42,882 nucleotides of DNA from contig DAIDBD010000035.1 of NCBI GenBank assembly GCA_027310305.1, forward strand, positions 1 through 42,882, read 5' to 3'. The first letter of the stretch is position 1, and the number at the start of each line of letters is the position of its first letter. Below, piece after piece: positions 1-10,500 of the stretch. The position numbers and the translations under genes are program-made. The notes under the pieces are model-generated. The model saw only the letters and a list, made by a program, of their open reading frames with translations. It searched no databases and had not been told where the DNA came from. This DNA comes from Herminiimonas sp. Lineage in GTDB: Bacteria; Pseudomonadota; Gammaproteobacteria; Burkholderiales; Burkholderiaceae_D.

Positions 1-148
1 ACACTTTGCTACAGATTTTGTCGGTCTCGGTTTTCGAGAAAACCCTTATGTCATGCGCCTTACAGCCCGATGCCACCAGAACAATTGCATCACCCGTCGA
101 TAACCAATTGATTTTGTTCGATTTTTAACCGGACACTACTGCGAAGAT
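1..148. other. Window-edge stretch without a supported gene
   Basis: All three forward frames are open from base 1 but close early; the longest ends with TAA at 126-128 after about 41 codons. It could be the tail of a gene that starts before the window, but the short peptide has no feature I recognise. No terminator-like hairpin is visible. Confidence 0.3.
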
Positions 149-385
149 ATGTACCATTCAAATTACGTTTACGGTATTCGCGTTGCAGTTGAAGTTGATT
201 TCATTAAAAGCAGCAAAGACATGGCGCTGGATTCGCGCTTGCTTGCGGCGGTCGGCATGACGCCGGCGGCGCTGCGCGGCTTGGCGCCGGTGCTGGAGAC
301 AGTCGCGCGTTTTGTCGCATCCGACGGCGGACGTTCATCCGTTGCGCTTGCTGCTTCCGCATCCGCTTCATCTTCTCCCCGATAG
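149..385 (+). CDS. Doubtful small hypothetical ORF (78 aa)
   Basis: This ORF starts with ATG and encodes 78 residues. The middle part, from an internal Met at codon 25, has GC-rich third positions like the neighbouring genes. The last 20 residues are almost only Ala and Ser, and no domain is recognised. The same interval is also open on the minus strand (169-465), so openness alone is weak evidence. No good ribosome-binding site precedes the ATG. It may be a spurious ORF in the spacer before the AEC transporter. Confidence 0.2.
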   Translation: MYHSNYVYGIRVAVEVDFIKSSKDMALDSRLLAAVGMTPAALRGLAPVLETVARFVASDGGRSSVALAASASASSSPR

Positions 386-517
386 CGTCTGCGCGGTCTT
401 CGCAATTTCACTCGGACGAAACGGAGCCCGGCAGATACCGCTAAAATGACGGCCTTCCGCCCCATGCACGCGACAGCGTGGATTCACCGTTAGCAAAAAG
501 CAAAAGAGAAACCACTG

Positions 518-1426
518 ATGGAAATGTTTGAGCGCATCGTTGGTATTATTCTGCCGGTCTTCGTCATTATCGGCGTCGGCTATGTTTATGCGCGCTTGCG
601 CGGCGAAACCGTGAAGTCCGATATGACGGCAGTCAATCGCGTCAGCATGGAAGTGCTGTGCCCGCTGCTGGTCTTTACCGCGCTGGCCGCCAAGGATTTC
701 GATGTGGCGCACAACAGCACGCTGATTCTGGCGGGCGTGCTGATTGCGCTCGGTTCCGGATTGCTGGCTTGGCCGGTGGCTCGGCTGCTCGGTTACGATG
801 TGCGCAGCTTCGTGCCGCCGATGATGTACAACAATTGCGGCAACATGGGATTGCCGCTTGCGGTGCTGGCATTCGGCACTGCTGGCTTGTCGGCAGCGGT
901 GGCGCTGTTCATGGCAAGCAACCTGGTTTATTTTTCGGTCGGCATCAAGATCATCGAATCCGGCAGAGGCGGGCGGCGCACCGCTTTTCTCAAATTTCTC
1001 GGCAGTCCGATGATGCTTGCAATGATGGCCGGCATGGTGTTCGCCATTGCGCATATCGGCTTGCCCGCGCCGTTGTTCCAGGCATTGAAACTGCTCGGCG
1101 AAGCATGCATTCCGCTCATGCTGTTTTCGCTGGGCGTGCGGATGCTGGACATCAATTTCAAAAGCTGGCATATCGGCTTGATCGGTGCGATCGTGTGTCC
1201 GGTTGCGGGACTGGCGGTAGCATGGGCGCTCGACGGCATGCTGCATCTGACAGCGGAGCAGCGCGGGCAGATGTACCTGTTCGCGTCGCTGCCGCCCGCC
1301 GTGTTTTGCTTCATGGTGGCCGAGCTGTATCAGCAGGAACCGGACAAGGTCGCATCGATCGTATTGCTCGGCAACCTGGCGGCGCTGGTATTTGTGCCGG
1401 CAGGGTTGTGGTTCGGATTGCCTTGA
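518..1426 (+). CDS. AEC-family (auxin efflux carrier-like) membrane transporter
   Basis: A 302-residue, highly hydrophobic protein with about ten membrane segments in two halves, typical in length and pattern for the AEC family of secondary transporters. The first half carries a conserved-looking MMYNNCGNMGLPLA segment (residues about 106-119), the Asn/Gly/Pro-rich broken-helix motif of the family. Known members export or import small organic anions such as malate; the substrate here cannot be read from sequence. The ATG at 518 has an AAGAGAA ribosome-binding site about 7 bases upstream and is followed by a second in-frame ATG at 524. The gene converges on acyP, with only 12 bp between the two stop codons, and has no obvious operon partner. 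Confidence 0.85.
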   Translation: MEMFERIVGIILPVFVIIGVGYVYARLRGETVKSDMTAVNRVSMEVLCPLLVFTALAAKDFDVAHNSTLILAGVLIALGSGLLAWPVARLLGYDVRSFVPPMMYNNCGNMGLPLAVLAFGTAGLSAAVALFMASNLVYFSVGIKIIESGRGGRRTAFLKFLGSPMMLAMMAGMVFAIAHIGLPAPLFQALKLLGEACIPLMLFSLGVRMLDINFKSWHIGLIGAIVCPVAGLAVAWALDGMLHLTAEQRGQMYLFASLPPAVFCFMVAELYQQEPDKVASIVLLGNLAALVFVPAGLWFGLP

Positions 1427-1438
1427 TCTCAAACCGGA

Positions 1439-1717
1439 TTACTCGGTCGGCAATATCTCGAATCTTCCATCGGCCGCCATCGCATCAGCCACTTCGGTGA
1501 CCGATACTTCCCGCACTTGCGCACCAGACGGGCCGTGCCAGGCCCAGTCGATGATGTCGCCGAGTGCTTCGGCCGGCCCGCGGACAGTTGCCTCGACCGA
1601 GCCGTCGAAACGGTTTCTTACCCAGCCGGAAAGTTGTAGCGCATGGGCTGTCGTCGCGAAGGCGGCGCGATAACCTACGCCTTGAACGACGCCGGCGATG
1701 CGCAGATGTTTTGCCAA
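1439..1717 (-). CDS. Acylphosphatase
   Basis: A 92-residue protein matching the usual 90-100 residues of acylphosphatase, which hydrolyses the carboxyl-phosphate bond of acyl phosphates in the cytoplasm. The N-terminal VVQGVGYR loop (residues 10-17) holds the phosphate-binding catalytic Arg17. The GWVRNRFDGSVEA segment (31-43) supplies catalytic Asn35. It lies 45 bp downstream of uvrA on the same strand and is probably co-transcribed with it, though no functional link to excision repair is evident. It is convergent with the AEC transporter. Confidence 0.93.
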   Translation of the reverse strand: MAKHLRIAGVVQGVGYRAAFATTAHALQLSGWVRNRFDGSVEATVRGPAEALGDIIDWAWHGPSGAQVREVSVTEVADAMAADGRFEILPTE

Positions 1718-1762
1718 TTGATTTTCCTTGTCAACGCATAGTGACGACGACCGGCGCGCTAC

Positions 1763-4612
1763 TTACTTCTTCAACATCGGCGCCAGATATTTTCCGGTGA
1801 AGCTCCTGGCACTCTTCGCCACATCTTCCGGCGTGCCGGCCGCAATGATTTCGCCGCCGCCGGCACCGCCTTCCGGCCCGAGATCGATCAGCCAGTCGGC
1901 GGTTTTGATCACGTCGAGATTGTGCTCGATGATCACCACCGTATTGCCCTGATCGCGCAGCCGATGTATCACTTTCAACAGCAAATCGATGTCATGGAAA
2001 TGCAGGCCGGTGGTCGGTTCGTCGAGAATGTAGAGCGTGCGGCCGGTATCGCGTTTCGATAGTTCGAGCGACAGCTTGACGCGCTGCGCTTCGCCGCCGG
2101 ACAGCGTGGTGGCGCTCTGGCCCAATCGAATGTAGCCGAGACCCACATCCAGCAGCGTTTGCAATTTGCGTGCAATCACCGGCACCGGCTTGAAGAAGAC
2201 ATGCGCTTCTTCCACCGTCATTTCCAGCACTTCAGTAATATTCTTGCCCTTGTATTGCACTTCCAGCGTCTCGCGGTTGTAACGCTTGCCGTGGCAGACA
2301 TCGCACGGCACATACACGTCCGGCAGAAAATGCATTTCCACTTTAATGACGCCATCGCCCTGGCATGCTTCGCAGCGTCCGCCCTTGACGTTGAAAGAAA
2401 AGCGGCCCGCCGAATAGCCGCGCTCTTTTGAGACAGGCACGGTCGAAAACAGGTCGCGGATCGGCGTGAACAAACCGGTGTAGGTCGCCGGGTTCGAGCG
2501 CGGCGTGCGGCCGATCGGCGCCTGGTCCACCGAAATCACCTTGTCGAAATATTCCATGCCGCTGATCGATTCATGCGCCGCCGGTTCCGCGTGCGAGCCA
2601 TACAAATGCCGCGCCATGGCGTGATACAGCGTGTCGTTGACGATGGTGGACTTGCCCGATCCGGACACGCCGGTCACGCAGGTCAGCAAGCCGACTGGCA
2701 CCGTCAGCGTGACATTCTTGAGATTGTTGCCGGTGGCGCCGGTGATGACGAATTGCCTTCTCGGGTCCGGCGGCGTGCGCTTTTTCGGCAATGCGATTTC
2801 CAGCGAGCCGTTCAGATATTGCGCGGTGAGAGACTTCTTGTTTTTCAGGATTTGCGCGAGCGTGCCTTGCGCGATGATGTCGCCGCCATGCACGCCGGCG
2901 CCTAGGCCCATATCGACGATGAAATCGGCGCAGCGGATCGCATCTTCGTCATGCTCGACGACCAGCACGCTATTGCCGATGTCGCGCAAATGCTTGAGCG
3001 TCGTGATCAGCCGGTCATTGTCGCGCTGGTGCAGGCCGATCGACGGCTCGTCGAGTACATACATGACACCGGTCAGGCCGGAGCCGATTTGCGACGCCAG
3101 CCGGATGCGCTGCGCCTCGCCGCCCGACAAGGTATCCGCGCTGCGTTCCAGCGACAGATAATCGAGACCGACATTATTCAAAAACGTCAGGCGCGAAATG
3201 ATTTCCTTGATGATCCGATCGGCGATTTCCTTTTTCGCGCCTTTCAATTTCAGGTTTTCAAAGAACGCGAGCGTGTCGCGCAACGGCGTCGCCGCGACTT
3301 CATAAATCGAACGCCTTTGCGCGCCGGCGCCGACCTTGACGAAACGCGCCTCGATGCGCAACCGCGCACCCTGGCACGACGGGCATTCCTTTTCATTGAT
3401 GAATTTGGCGAGTTCTTCCTTGACGGCCATCGAATCGGTTTCCCGGTAACGCCGCTGCAGGTTGTTGACCACGCCTTCAAACGTGTGCTCGCGAATGACG
3501 GTGCGGCCGCGTTCATTGATGTAGCTGAATGGAATCGTCTGCCGGCCGGATCCGTACAACACGGCTTGCTGCGCCTTCTCCGGCAGTTTTTCAAATGGAA
3601 TATCGACGTCGAATTCATAGAATTCCGCGAGATTCGACAGCATCTGAAAATAAAACTGGTTGCGCCGGTCCCAGCCTTTGACGGCGCCGCTTGCCAGCGA
3701 CAGATTCGGAAAGGCGACGATCCGCTTCGGATCGAAAAACTCGATATGCCCCAAGCCGTCGCATTCCGGACAGGCGCCCATCGGGTTGTTGAACGAGAAC
3801 AGGCGCGGCTCCAGCTCTTGCAGCGAATAACCGCAGACCGGACAGGCGAACTTGTTGGAATAGATATGTTCGACGCCGCCATCCATTTCCAACGCAATTG
3901 CGCGGCCTTCGGCCAGCCGCAGCGCGGTCTCGAAACTCTCGGCCAGGCGCTGCTTGATGTCGTCCTTGACCTTGACGCGGTCGATCACGACGTCGATCGT
4001 GTGCTTCTCGGTTTTCTTCAGCTTCGGCAAGTCGTCGACCTCGACGATTTTCGCCGCGCCGGTTCCGCTCTGGACGCGAAAGCGCACGAAACCCTGCGCC
4101 TGCATCTGCTCGAACAAGTCGACATGCTCGCCTTTGCGGTTCGCCACGACCGGCGCCAGAATCATCAGCTTCGTATCTTCCGGCATCGCCAGTACCGCAT
4201 CGACCATTTGCGACACCGATTGCGCCGCCAGCGGATTTTCCGGATGGTCGGGACAGTAGGGCGTGCCGACCCGCGCATACAGCAGGCGCAGATAATCGTG
4301 AATTTCGGTGACGGTGCCGACGGTGGAGCGCGGATTGTGCGACGTGGCCTTTTGCTCGATTGAAATCGCCGGCGACAAGCCTTCGATCAGATCGACGTCG
4401 GGTTTTTCCATCAACTGCAAAAACTGGCGCGCATAGGACGACAGCGATTCGACATAGCGCCGCTGTCCTTCCGCATACAACGTGTCGAACGCGAGCGATG
4501 ACTTGCCGGAGCCGGACAATCCGGTGATCACGACCAGCTTGTTGCGCGGTAAATCGAGGTTGATATTTTTAAGATTGTGCGTGCGTGCGCCGCGAATGCG
4601 AATTTCTTCCAT
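1763..4612 (-). CDS. UvrA, excinuclease ABC subunit A
   Basis: A 949-residue UvrA, full length (E. coli about 940). It is the damage-sensing ATPase of nucleotide excision repair and loads UvrB at lesions. Two ABC ATPase modules are visible. The first Walker A is GLSGSGKSS at residues 31-39 and the second is GVSGSGKST in the C-terminal half; each half has an LSGGEAQR signature. Zinc-module cysteines are present (CPVCGY and CPECDG in the first half; CEACQGDG and CDVCHGK in the second). The start is the ATG at 4612, divergent from the MFS gene. No LexA-type palindrome is visible in the 138-bp divergent spacer, so SOS control is not supported by eye. Confidence 0.98.
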   Translation of the reverse strand: MEEIRIRGARTHNLKNINLDLPRNKLVVITGLSGSGKSSLAFDTLYAEGQRRYVESLSSYARQFLQLMEKPDVDLIEGLSPAISIEQKATSHNPRSTVGTVTEIHDYLRLLYARVGTPYCPDHPENPLAAQSVSQMVDAVLAMPEDTKLMILAPVVANRKGEHVDLFEQMQAQGFVRFRVQSGTGAAKIVEVDDLPKLKKTEKHTIDVVIDRVKVKDDIKQRLAESFETALRLAEGRAIALEMDGGVEHIYSNKFACPVCGYSLQELEPRLFSFNNPMGACPECDGLGHIEFFDPKRIVAFPNLSLASGAVKGWDRRNQFYFQMLSNLAEFYEFDVDIPFEKLPEKAQQAVLYGSGRQTIPFSYINERGRTVIREHTFEGVVNNLQRRYRETDSMAVKEELAKFINEKECPSCQGARLRIEARFVKVGAGAQRRSIYEVAATPLRDTLAFFENLKLKGAKKEIADRIIKEIISRLTFLNNVGLDYLSLERSADTLSGGEAQRIRLASQIGSGLTGVMYVLDEPSIGLHQRDNDRLITTLKHLRDIGNSVLVVEHDEDAIRCADFIVDMGLGAGVHGGDIIAQGTLAQILKNKKSLTAQYLNGSLEIALPKKRTPPDPRRQFVITGATGNNLKNVTLTVPVGLLTCVTGVSGSGKSTIVNDTLYHAMARHLYGSHAEPAAHESISGMEYFDKVISVDQAPIGRTPRSNPATYTGLFTPIRDLFSTVPVSKERGYSAGRFSFNVKGGRCEACQGDGVIKVEMHFLPDVYVPCDVCHGKRYNRETLEVQYKGKNITEVLEMTVEEAHVFFKPVPVIARKLQTLLDVGLGYIRLGQSATTLSGGEAQRVKLSLELSKRDTGRTLYILDEPTTGLHFHDIDLLLKVIHRLRDQGNTVVIIEHNLDVIKTADWLIDLGPEGGAGGGEIIAAGTPEDVAKSARSFTGKYLAPMLKK

Positions 4613-4673
4613 GAACTGCTTTCAGCGTAGGTTTTTCCGGCGGTCGCAGATTTTTTGAAAAGCCGCAAGCGGG

Positions 4674-4701
4674 TTAAAACGGGTCAACCTGATACTATAA
4701 C
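4674..4701 (+). promoter_or_regulatory. Candidate sigma70 promoter for the MFS gene
   Basis: TTAAAA (4674-4679) and TATAAC (4696-4701) are separated by 16 bp in the uvrA/MFS divergent spacer, 50 bp before the chosen MFS start. The -10 matches 5 of 6 consensus bases and the -35 matches 4 of 6. Read by eye only. Confidence 0.35.
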
Positions 4702-4750
4702 GGGTTTTGATGCGCGTCGTAATAAGCGGGTTTGCTCGCTTGACTCTCCT

Positions 4751-5983
4751 ATGCCTTCCAATATTGCCATTGAATCAAATCCTCGCATGTCGGGCGCTGA
4801 AATCCGGACCAGCCTGTCGCTGGCATCGATTTTTGCGTTGCGCATGCTGGGCCTGTTCCTGATCCTGCCGGTGTTCGCCGTGCACGCAAAATCATTGCCT
4901 GGCGGCGATAGCGCCACCTTGGCCGGCTTGGCCTTGGGCATTTACGGACTGACCCAATCGTTCGGCCAAATTCCATTCGGCATCGCATCCGACAAATACG
5001 GCCGCAAGCGCATCATCGTCATCGGCCTGATCCTGTTCGCGCTCGGATCGCTGATCGCGGCTGCCGCAACCGATATCGTCTGGGTCATCGTCGGCCGCGC
5101 GGTGCAAGGTGCCGGTGCGATATCGGCAGCGGTCACCGCGTTCATCGCCGATGCAACGCGGGAAGAACACCGCACCAAGGCGATGGCCATGGTGGGCGGT
5201 TCAATCGGGCTCACGTTCGCCGCATCGCTGATCGCTTCGCCGCTGTTGTATAGCGCGATCGGCATGAGCGGAATTTTTTTATTGATCGGCGGCTTGTCGC
5301 TGCTGGCGATCCTGGTTGTGCTGTTTGTCGTGCCGGATGCGCCGGTGCTTGTATCGAAACCGGTGTCGTTCAGCGTCGTGTTGAAAGATGGCGAATTGAT
5401 GCGCCTGAATTACGGCGTGTTTGCATTGCATGTGACGCAAATGGCAATGTTCGTGGTGATGCCGTCCGCGCTAGTGCAGTATGCCGGCATGCCGGTTGCC
5501 GCGCACTGGAAAATTTATCTGCCGGTTGTATTGGCATCGTTCGCGTTGATGCTGCCGCCGGTATTCATCGGTGAAAAGCGCGGTGCGATGAAACAAGTGT
5601 TTGTCGGCGCGATCATATTGCTGTTGATGGTGCAAATCGGCATGTGGGCGGCGCTGTCGCAACCGGCGGTGCAATGGCCTGTTCTGGTCATGCTGCTGCT
5701 GGCATTTTTTATCGCCTTTAATATTCTGGAAGCAAGCCAGCCTTCGCTGGTGTCGCGCATTGCACCCGCCGCGGCGCGCGGCGCGGCGCTCGGCGTGTAC
5801 AACACGCTGCAGGCACTGGGTTTGTTTTGCGGCGGCGCGCTCGGCGGCTGGCTGACGCAACATGCCGGACCGTCGTCGGTATTCGTTTTAGGTGCGGGCC
5901 TGACTGTTGTCTGGCTTATAATTGCAGTCAATATGAAAAATTTACCGCGCCGCGGTTCGATACAACAAGCCGCCGCGGTTTAA
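4751..5983 (+). CDS. MFS transporter (YajR/drug-efflux-like)
   Basis: A major facilitator superfamily protein of 410 residues with twelve predicted membrane helices. The loop between helices 2 and 3 has the MFS motif A form [11 protein letters not shown]. Helix 4-5 sequence ([21 protein letters not shown]) resembles the antiporter motif of proton-driven drug exporters. It resembles YajR in the core but has no room for the extra C-terminal domain of E. coli YajR. I chose the ATG at 4751 because the open frame upstream begins only with a TTG at 4655 and encodes a charged, non-conserved-looking extension; an ATG at 4787 is also possible. ssb follows after 14 bp and may be co-transcribed. Substrate unknown. 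Confidence 0.85.
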   Translation: MPSNIAIESNPRMSGAEIRTSLSLASIFALRMLGLFLILPVFAVHAKSLPGGDSATLAGLALGIYGLTQSFGQIPFGIASDKYGRKRIIVIGLILFALGSLIAAAATDIVWVIVGRAVQGAGAISAAVTAFIADATREEHRTKAMAMVGGSIGLTFAASLIASPLLYSAIGMSGIFLLIGGLSLLAILVVLFVVPDAPVLVSKPVSFSVVLKDGELMRLNYGVFALHVTQMAMFVVMPSALVQYAGMPVAAHWKIYLPVVLASFALMLPPVFIGEKRGAMKQVFVGAIILLLMVQIGMWAALSQPAVQWPVLVMLLLAFFIAFNILEASQPSLVSRIAPAAARGAALGVYNTLQALGLFCGGALGGWLTQHAGPSSVFVLGAGLTVVWLIIAVNMKNLPRRGSIQQAAAV

Positions 5984-5997
5984 CAGGAGAAATATTT

Positions 5998-6483
5998 ATG
6001 GCATCGGTCAACAAAGTGATTATTGTCGGTAACCTGGGGCGTGATCCGGAAACGCGCTACATGCCGAGCGGCGACGCGATGACGACAATCGCCGTAGCGA
6101 CCACCGACTCATGGAAAGACAAGACCAGCGGCGAAAAGAAAGAACAAACCGAATGGCACCGCATCACGTTCTTCGGCAAGCTGGCGGAGATCGCGGGCCA
6201 GTACCTGAAAAAAGGTTCGCAGGTATATGTCGAGGGCAGCCTGCGCACGCGCAAATACACTGACAAGGATGGCGTGGAAAAGTACGCGACCGACATCAAG
6301 GCCGACACCATGCAAATGCTGGGCAGCCGCCAGGGCATGGGCGGTAATGCATCTGAAGAATATGGCAATAACGCGCCTCCGGCCCGGCAAAGTGCAGGCG
6401 CTCCGGGCGGTACCGGTTCCTCCCGCCCGGCATCCAAGCCCGCACCGAATCTGTCGGATATGGATGACGATATTCCGTTCTAG
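5998..6483 (+). CDS. Single-stranded DNA-binding protein SSB
   Basis: A 161-residue SSB. The N-terminal OB fold (about residues 1-110) starts with [18 protein letters not shown] and contains the [19 protein letters not shown] region and [10 protein letters not shown]. It is followed by a Gly/Pro/Ser-rich linker and the acidic tip DMDDDIPF, which docks SSB partner proteins. The start at 5998 has a strong AGGAGA ribosome-binding site (5985-5990). An open frame extends upstream inside the MFS gene but is not SSB-like. It binds and protects ssDNA in replication, recombination and repair. The uvrA-MFS-ssb neighbourhood is common in Burkholderiales. Confidence 0.98.
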   Translation: MASVNKVIIVGNLGRDPETRYMPSGDAMTTIAVATTDSWKDKTSGEKKEQTEWHRITFFGKLAEIAGQYLKKGSQVYVEGSLRTRKYTDKDGVEKYATDIKADTMQMLGSRQGMGGNASEEYGNNAPPARQSAGAPGGTGSSRPASKPAPNLSDMDDDIPF

Positions 6484-6526
6484 GAAATACCTTTCCGATT
6501 TTCAGCACTTATTAAACGAGAAATGA

Positions 6527-6552
6527 CCCCGCCCAAAGCGGGGTTTTCTTTT
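6527..6552 (+). terminator. Rho-independent terminator after ssb
   Basis: Stem CCCCGC (6527-6532) pairs with GCGGGG (6538-6543) across a 5-base loop and is followed by TTTTCTTTT. It lies 43 bp after the ssb stop codon and just before the transposase element. Confidence 0.85.
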
Positions 6553-6562
6553 GGCCACTATA

Positions 6563-6577
6563 AAATGGGGTCAGAGT
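6563..6577 (+). repeat. Left inverted repeat of the transposase element
   Basis: AAATGGGGTCAGAGT, the exact reverse complement of the right copy at 7421-7435. It lies 48 bp before the transposase ATG and 10 bp after the ssb terminator. Confidence 0.8.
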
Positions 6578-6588
6578 CGATAATTTGT

Positions 6589-6594
6589 TATAAT
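6589..6594 (+). promoter_or_regulatory. Candidate -10 box for the transposase gene
   Basis: A perfect TATAAT lies 31 bp before the ATG of the transposase, inside the element. No convincing -35 is visible at 16-18 bp upstream. Confidence 0.35.
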
Positions 6595-6625
6595 CAGGGC
6601 TACTCAACCCGGCTTATTTATATTC

Positions 6626-7369
6626 ATGGCGCGTCTTCCACGACTTGTTATTCCGCATCAGCCGCACCATGTCATACAGCGCGGCAATGATCGTCAATTA
6701 ATCTTTCGAGATGCTGATGATTACACTATTTTTTTGAACTGGCTGCGCGAAGGCGCCAAACAATTCAAGGTCGCAATTCACGCATACGTACTGTTATCCA
6801 ATCATGTGCATTTATTGGTAACTCCGTCGGATGAAACGGGATTGGGGCGCATGATGCAATGGATGGGGCGTTATTACGTACCTTATTTCAATCGCAAATA
6901 CGCGCGTGCCGGAACCTTATGGCAAGGACGTTACAAGGCAACCGTGATCGAGTCGGAAAGATATTTCATGACTTGTTCGCGGTATATTGAACTTAATCCC
7001 GTGCGAGCCGGCATTGTTGCCGATCCGGCAGATTATGCTTGGTCGAGTTATGCGCATCATATTGGCATCAAACCGGACGCGGTAATTACCGATCATCCGC
7101 TATATTGGTCTTTGGGAAACACGCCGTTCGACCGTGAAGCCGCGTACAAAGCCTTGGTAGAGCAGGCGATTACTGCAGAAGAAATCGCCAGGATAAATGA
7201 TGCGACGATCAAAGGATGGGTGTTGGGATCGGAAAAGTTCCAGATAGCGCTCGAGAAAAAAACAGCTCGCCGAGTGCGTCCCGCAAAAAAAGGACGTCCT
7301 TTGAAACAAAAAGAAAAAACGCCCATTGGATCAAAAAATCCATCCATGGAAAACCATCACAAAGGTTGA
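6626..7369 (+). CDS. REP-associated tyrosine transposase (Y1_Tnp / IS200-like, RAYT)
   Basis: A 247-residue member of the Y1 transposase superfamily, single-domain HUH nucleases that cut single-stranded DNA through a tyrosine. The N-terminus MARLPRLVIP...HHVIQRGND is typical of RAYT proteins. The metal-binding HUH motif is H60-V61-H62 in LLSNHVHLLVTP. The likely catalytic Tyr120 is in CSRYIELNPVRAG. A basic Lys/Arg-rich C-terminus (about 210-247) may bind DNA. The protein looks intact, with no frameshift. No left/right end hairpins of a classical IS200 are obvious; instead it is framed by a 15-bp inverted repeat. Such genes are usually single-copy and domesticated around REP sequences, so mobility is uncertain. 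Confidence 0.93.
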   Translation: MARLPRLVIPHQPHHVIQRGNDRQLIFRDADDYTIFLNWLREGAKQFKVAIHAYVLLSNHVHLLVTPSDETGLGRMMQWMGRYYVPYFNRKYARAGTLWQGRYKATVIESERYFMTCSRYIELNPVRAGIVADPADYAWSSYAHHIGIKPDAVITDHPLYWSLGNTPFDREAAYKALVEQAITAEEIARINDATIKGWVLGSEKFQIALEKKTARRVRPAKKGRPLKQKEKTPIGSKNPSMENHHKG

Positions 7370-7372
7370 TTT

Positions 7373-7389
7373 ACTCCGTCCCCATTTAT
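7373..7389 (+). repeat. Degenerate copy of the element's border repeat
   Basis: ACTCCGTCCCCATTTAT differs at two positions from ACTCTGACCCCATTTAT at 7421-7437, and both are in the same orientation. It begins 3 bp after the transposase stop codon. Confidence 0.6.
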
Positions 7390-7420
7390 ACAAGATTTGT
7401 AAGAGAGGGATATTTAAACT

Positions 7421-7435
7421 ACTCTGACCCCATTT
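7421..7435 (-). repeat. Right inverted repeat of the transposase element
   Basis: ACTCTGACCCCATTT on the plus strand, the exact reverse complement of 6563-6577. It lies about 35 bp before the gltB -10 box. Confidence 0.8.
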
Positions 7436-7471
7436 ATTTGGATTGAATAATCTGCTGCGCTGCACTATTCT

Positions 7472-7477
7472 TATAAT
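7472..7477 (+). promoter_or_regulatory. Candidate -10 box of gltBD
   Basis: A perfect TATAAT lies 29 bp before the gltB ATG. No good -35 is found at the usual distance (TTGAAT at 7443-7448 is 23 bp away), so the promoter may depend on an activator or may have been altered by the adjacent element. Confidence 0.45.
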
Positions 7478-7506
7478 TCACACTTATAAAGTAGCGGAGA
7501 ACGCTT

Positions 7507-10500
7507 ATGCATGCGCAAGGTCTGTACGACCCGTCCAATGAACATGATGCCTGCGGCGTCGGTTTCATCGCCCATATAAAAGGCAAGAAAAGCCATTCGA
7601 TTGTTGAACAGGGTTTGCTTATCCTGAAAAATCTCGATCATCGGGGTGCCGTCGGCGCGGACAAGCTGATGGGCGATGGCGCGGGCATTTTGATTCAGAT
7701 TCCCGATCAATACTATCGCGAGGAAATGGCGCGGCAGGGCGTAAGGTTGCCGCCGCCCGGCGAATATGGCGTCGGCATGGTGTTCTTGCCGAAAGAAAAC
7801 GCTTCGCGCATTGCGTGCGAGCAGGAAATCGAGCGTGCCGTGCATGCCGAAGGCCAGGTCGTGCTTGGCTGGCGCAATGTGCCCATCGATATCGACATGC
7901 CGATGTCGCCTACCGTGCGCGAAAAAGAACCGGTGATCCGCCAGATTTTCATCGGGCGCGGCCAGGACATCATGGTGACCGATGCGCTGGAACGCAAACT
8001 GTATGTGATCCGCAAGTCGTCCGGCCATGCGATCCAGGCGCTCAATCTATTGCACGGGAAAGAATTTTTCGTGCCGTCGATGTCGGCCCGTACCGTCGTC
8101 TATAAAGGATTGTTGCTGGCTGACCAGGTGGGCGTGTATTACAAGGACTTGCAGGATTCGCGCTGCGTTTCCGCGCTGGCGCTGGTGCATCAACGCTTTT
8201 CGACCAATACCTTTCCAGAATGGCCGCTGGCGCATCCGTATCGCCTGCTGGCGCATAACGGTGAAATCAACACGGTCAAAGGCAACTTCAACTGGATGCG
8301 CGCGCGCGAAGGCGTGATGAAATCCGCCGTGCTGGGCGACGATTTGAAGAAACTGTTCCCGCTGATTTATGAAGGCCAGTCCGATACCGCGTGCTTCGAC
8401 AATGCGCTGGAACTGCTGCTGATGGCAGGCTATCCGATTGCGCAGGCCATGATGATGATGATCCCGGAAGCGTGGGAAAACCACACGCTGATGGATGACA
8501 ACCGCCGCGCATTTTACGAATATCACGCCGCGATGATGGAGCCGTGGGACGGTCCGGCCGCGATGGCATTTACCGACGGCCGCCATATCGGCGGCACGCT
8601 GGACCGCAACGGCTTGCGTCCGGCGCGCTATATCGTGACCGACGACGATCTGGTGGTGATGGCATCGGAATCCGGCGTATTGCCGATTCCGGAATCGAAA
8701 ATCATCCAGAAATGGCGGCTGCAGCCGGGCAAGATGTTCCTGATCGACCTCGATGCGGGCCGCATCATCGACGACAAGGAACTCAAGGATACCTATGCGA
8801 ACGCCAAACCGTACAAGCAGTGGATCGAGTCGGTACGCATCAGGCTCGGCGATCTGAAGGCGGAGCCGGAAGAGGCGAGATCGACGACGCCATTGCTCGA
8901 TCGCCAGCAGGTGTTCGGCTACACGCAGGAAGACCTGAAATTCCTGATGTCGCCGATGGCGGTGCAGGCCGAAGAAGCGACCGGTTCGATGGGCAACGAT
9001 TCGCCGCTGGCGGTGATGTCGAACAAGAACAAGACGCTGTACCACTATTTCAAGCAATTGTTCGCGCAAGTGACCAACCCGCCGATCGATCCGATCCGCG
9101 AAGCGATGGTGATGTCGCTGGTGTCGTTCATCGGTCCGAAGCCGAATCTGCTCGATACCAACAACATCAATCCGCCGATGCGGCTGGAAGTGTCGCAGCC
9201 GATCCTCGATTACGCCGACATCGCGAAGCTGCGCAACATCAGCGCGCACACCGGCGGCAAGTTCAAGTCGCATGAGCTGAACATCTGCTATCCGGTCGCG
9301 TGGGGCAAGGAAGGCATCGAAGCGCGCCTGGCATCGCTGTGCGCGAAGGCGGTCGATGCGGTTAAATCCGGCCACAATATTCTGATCATCTCGGACCGTA
9401 AAATGGATGCCGAACAGGTCGCGATTCCGGCGCTGCTGGCAACGTCCGCTATTCACTTGCATCTGGTCAGCAAGGGATTGCGCACGTCGGCCGGCCTGGT
9501 CGTGGAAACCGGTTCCGCACGCGAGACGCATCACTTTGCATTGCTCGCCGGTTACGGCGCCGAAGCGATACATCCGTACCTCGCGATGGATACGCTGGCC
9601 GATATGGCCAAAGGCTTGTCGGGCGATCTGTCGCCGGAAAAGGCGATCTACAACTTCCAGAAAGCGGTCGGCAAAGGCTTGCTGAAGGTGATGTCGAAGA
9701 TGGGCATTTCGACTTACATGTCGTATTGCGGCGCGCAGATTTTCGAGGCGATCGGCTTGAACAAGGCATTGGTCGACAAGTATTTCAAGGGCACCGCCTC
9801 CAATGTCGAAGGCATCGGCGTGTTCGAAGTGGCGGAAGAGGCATTGCGCCTGCACAAGCTCGCGTTCGGCAACGATCCGGTACTGGCCAATGCGCTCGAT
9901 GCGGGCGGCGAATATGCATTCCGCGTGCGCGGCGAAGACCATATGTGGACGCCCGATGCGATTGCGAAGCTGCAGCATTCGGCGCGCGCCAACAATTTCA
10001 ACACCTATAAAGAGTACGCGCAGATTATCAACGACCAATCGCGCCGACACATGACGCTGCGCGGCTTGTTCGAGTTCAAGCTCGATCCGTCGCGGGCAAT
10101 TCCGCTCGATGAAGTCGAGCCTGCCAAGGAAATCGTCAAGCGTTTTGCCACCGGCGCGATGTCGCTCGGTTCGATCTCGACCGAAGCGCATGCGACGCTC
10201 GCGATCGCGATGAACCGCATCGGCGGCAAATCCAATACCGGCGAAGGCGGCGAGGATGAAAACCGCTATCGGCAGGAATTGAAAGGCATTCCGATCAAGC
10301 AGGGCGACACGCTCGCATCGGTCATCGGCAAGGACCGCATCGAAGTCGACATGCCGTTGTTGCCGGGCGATTCGCTGCGTTCCAAAATCAAGCAGGTCGC
10401 ATCGGGGCGTTTCGGCGTCACCGCGGAATACCTGATATCGGCCGATCAGATTCAGATCAAGATGGCGCAGGGTGCAAAGCCCGGTGAGGGAGGCCAGTTG

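Larger units (their letters stand above)
6563..7437. mobile_element. RAYT/Y1-transposase element bounded by 15-bp inverted repeats
   Basis: AAATGGGGTCAGAGT at 6563-6577 is repeated as its exact reverse complement at 7421-7435, and the two frame one Y1-transposase gene. An imperfect extra right-hand copy (ACTCCGTCCCCATTTAT, 7373-7389) lies 31 bp inside the right end. The unit sits between the ssb terminator and the gltB promoter region. Solitary Y1 genes with such GGGGTCAGAG/GGGGACAGAG borders recur in proteobacterial genomes. I see no target-site duplication. Confidence 0.7.

Noticed and set aside
368-1432. 354-residue minus-strand frame opposite the AEC transporter
   Set aside because: It is very rich in His, Arg and Gln, while the plus-strand frame has a clear transporter signature.
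4613-4750. Search for a LexA (SOS) operator between uvrA and the MFS gene
   Set aside because: No CTGT-N8-ACAG type palindrome is visible, so I do not claim SOS control of uvrA.
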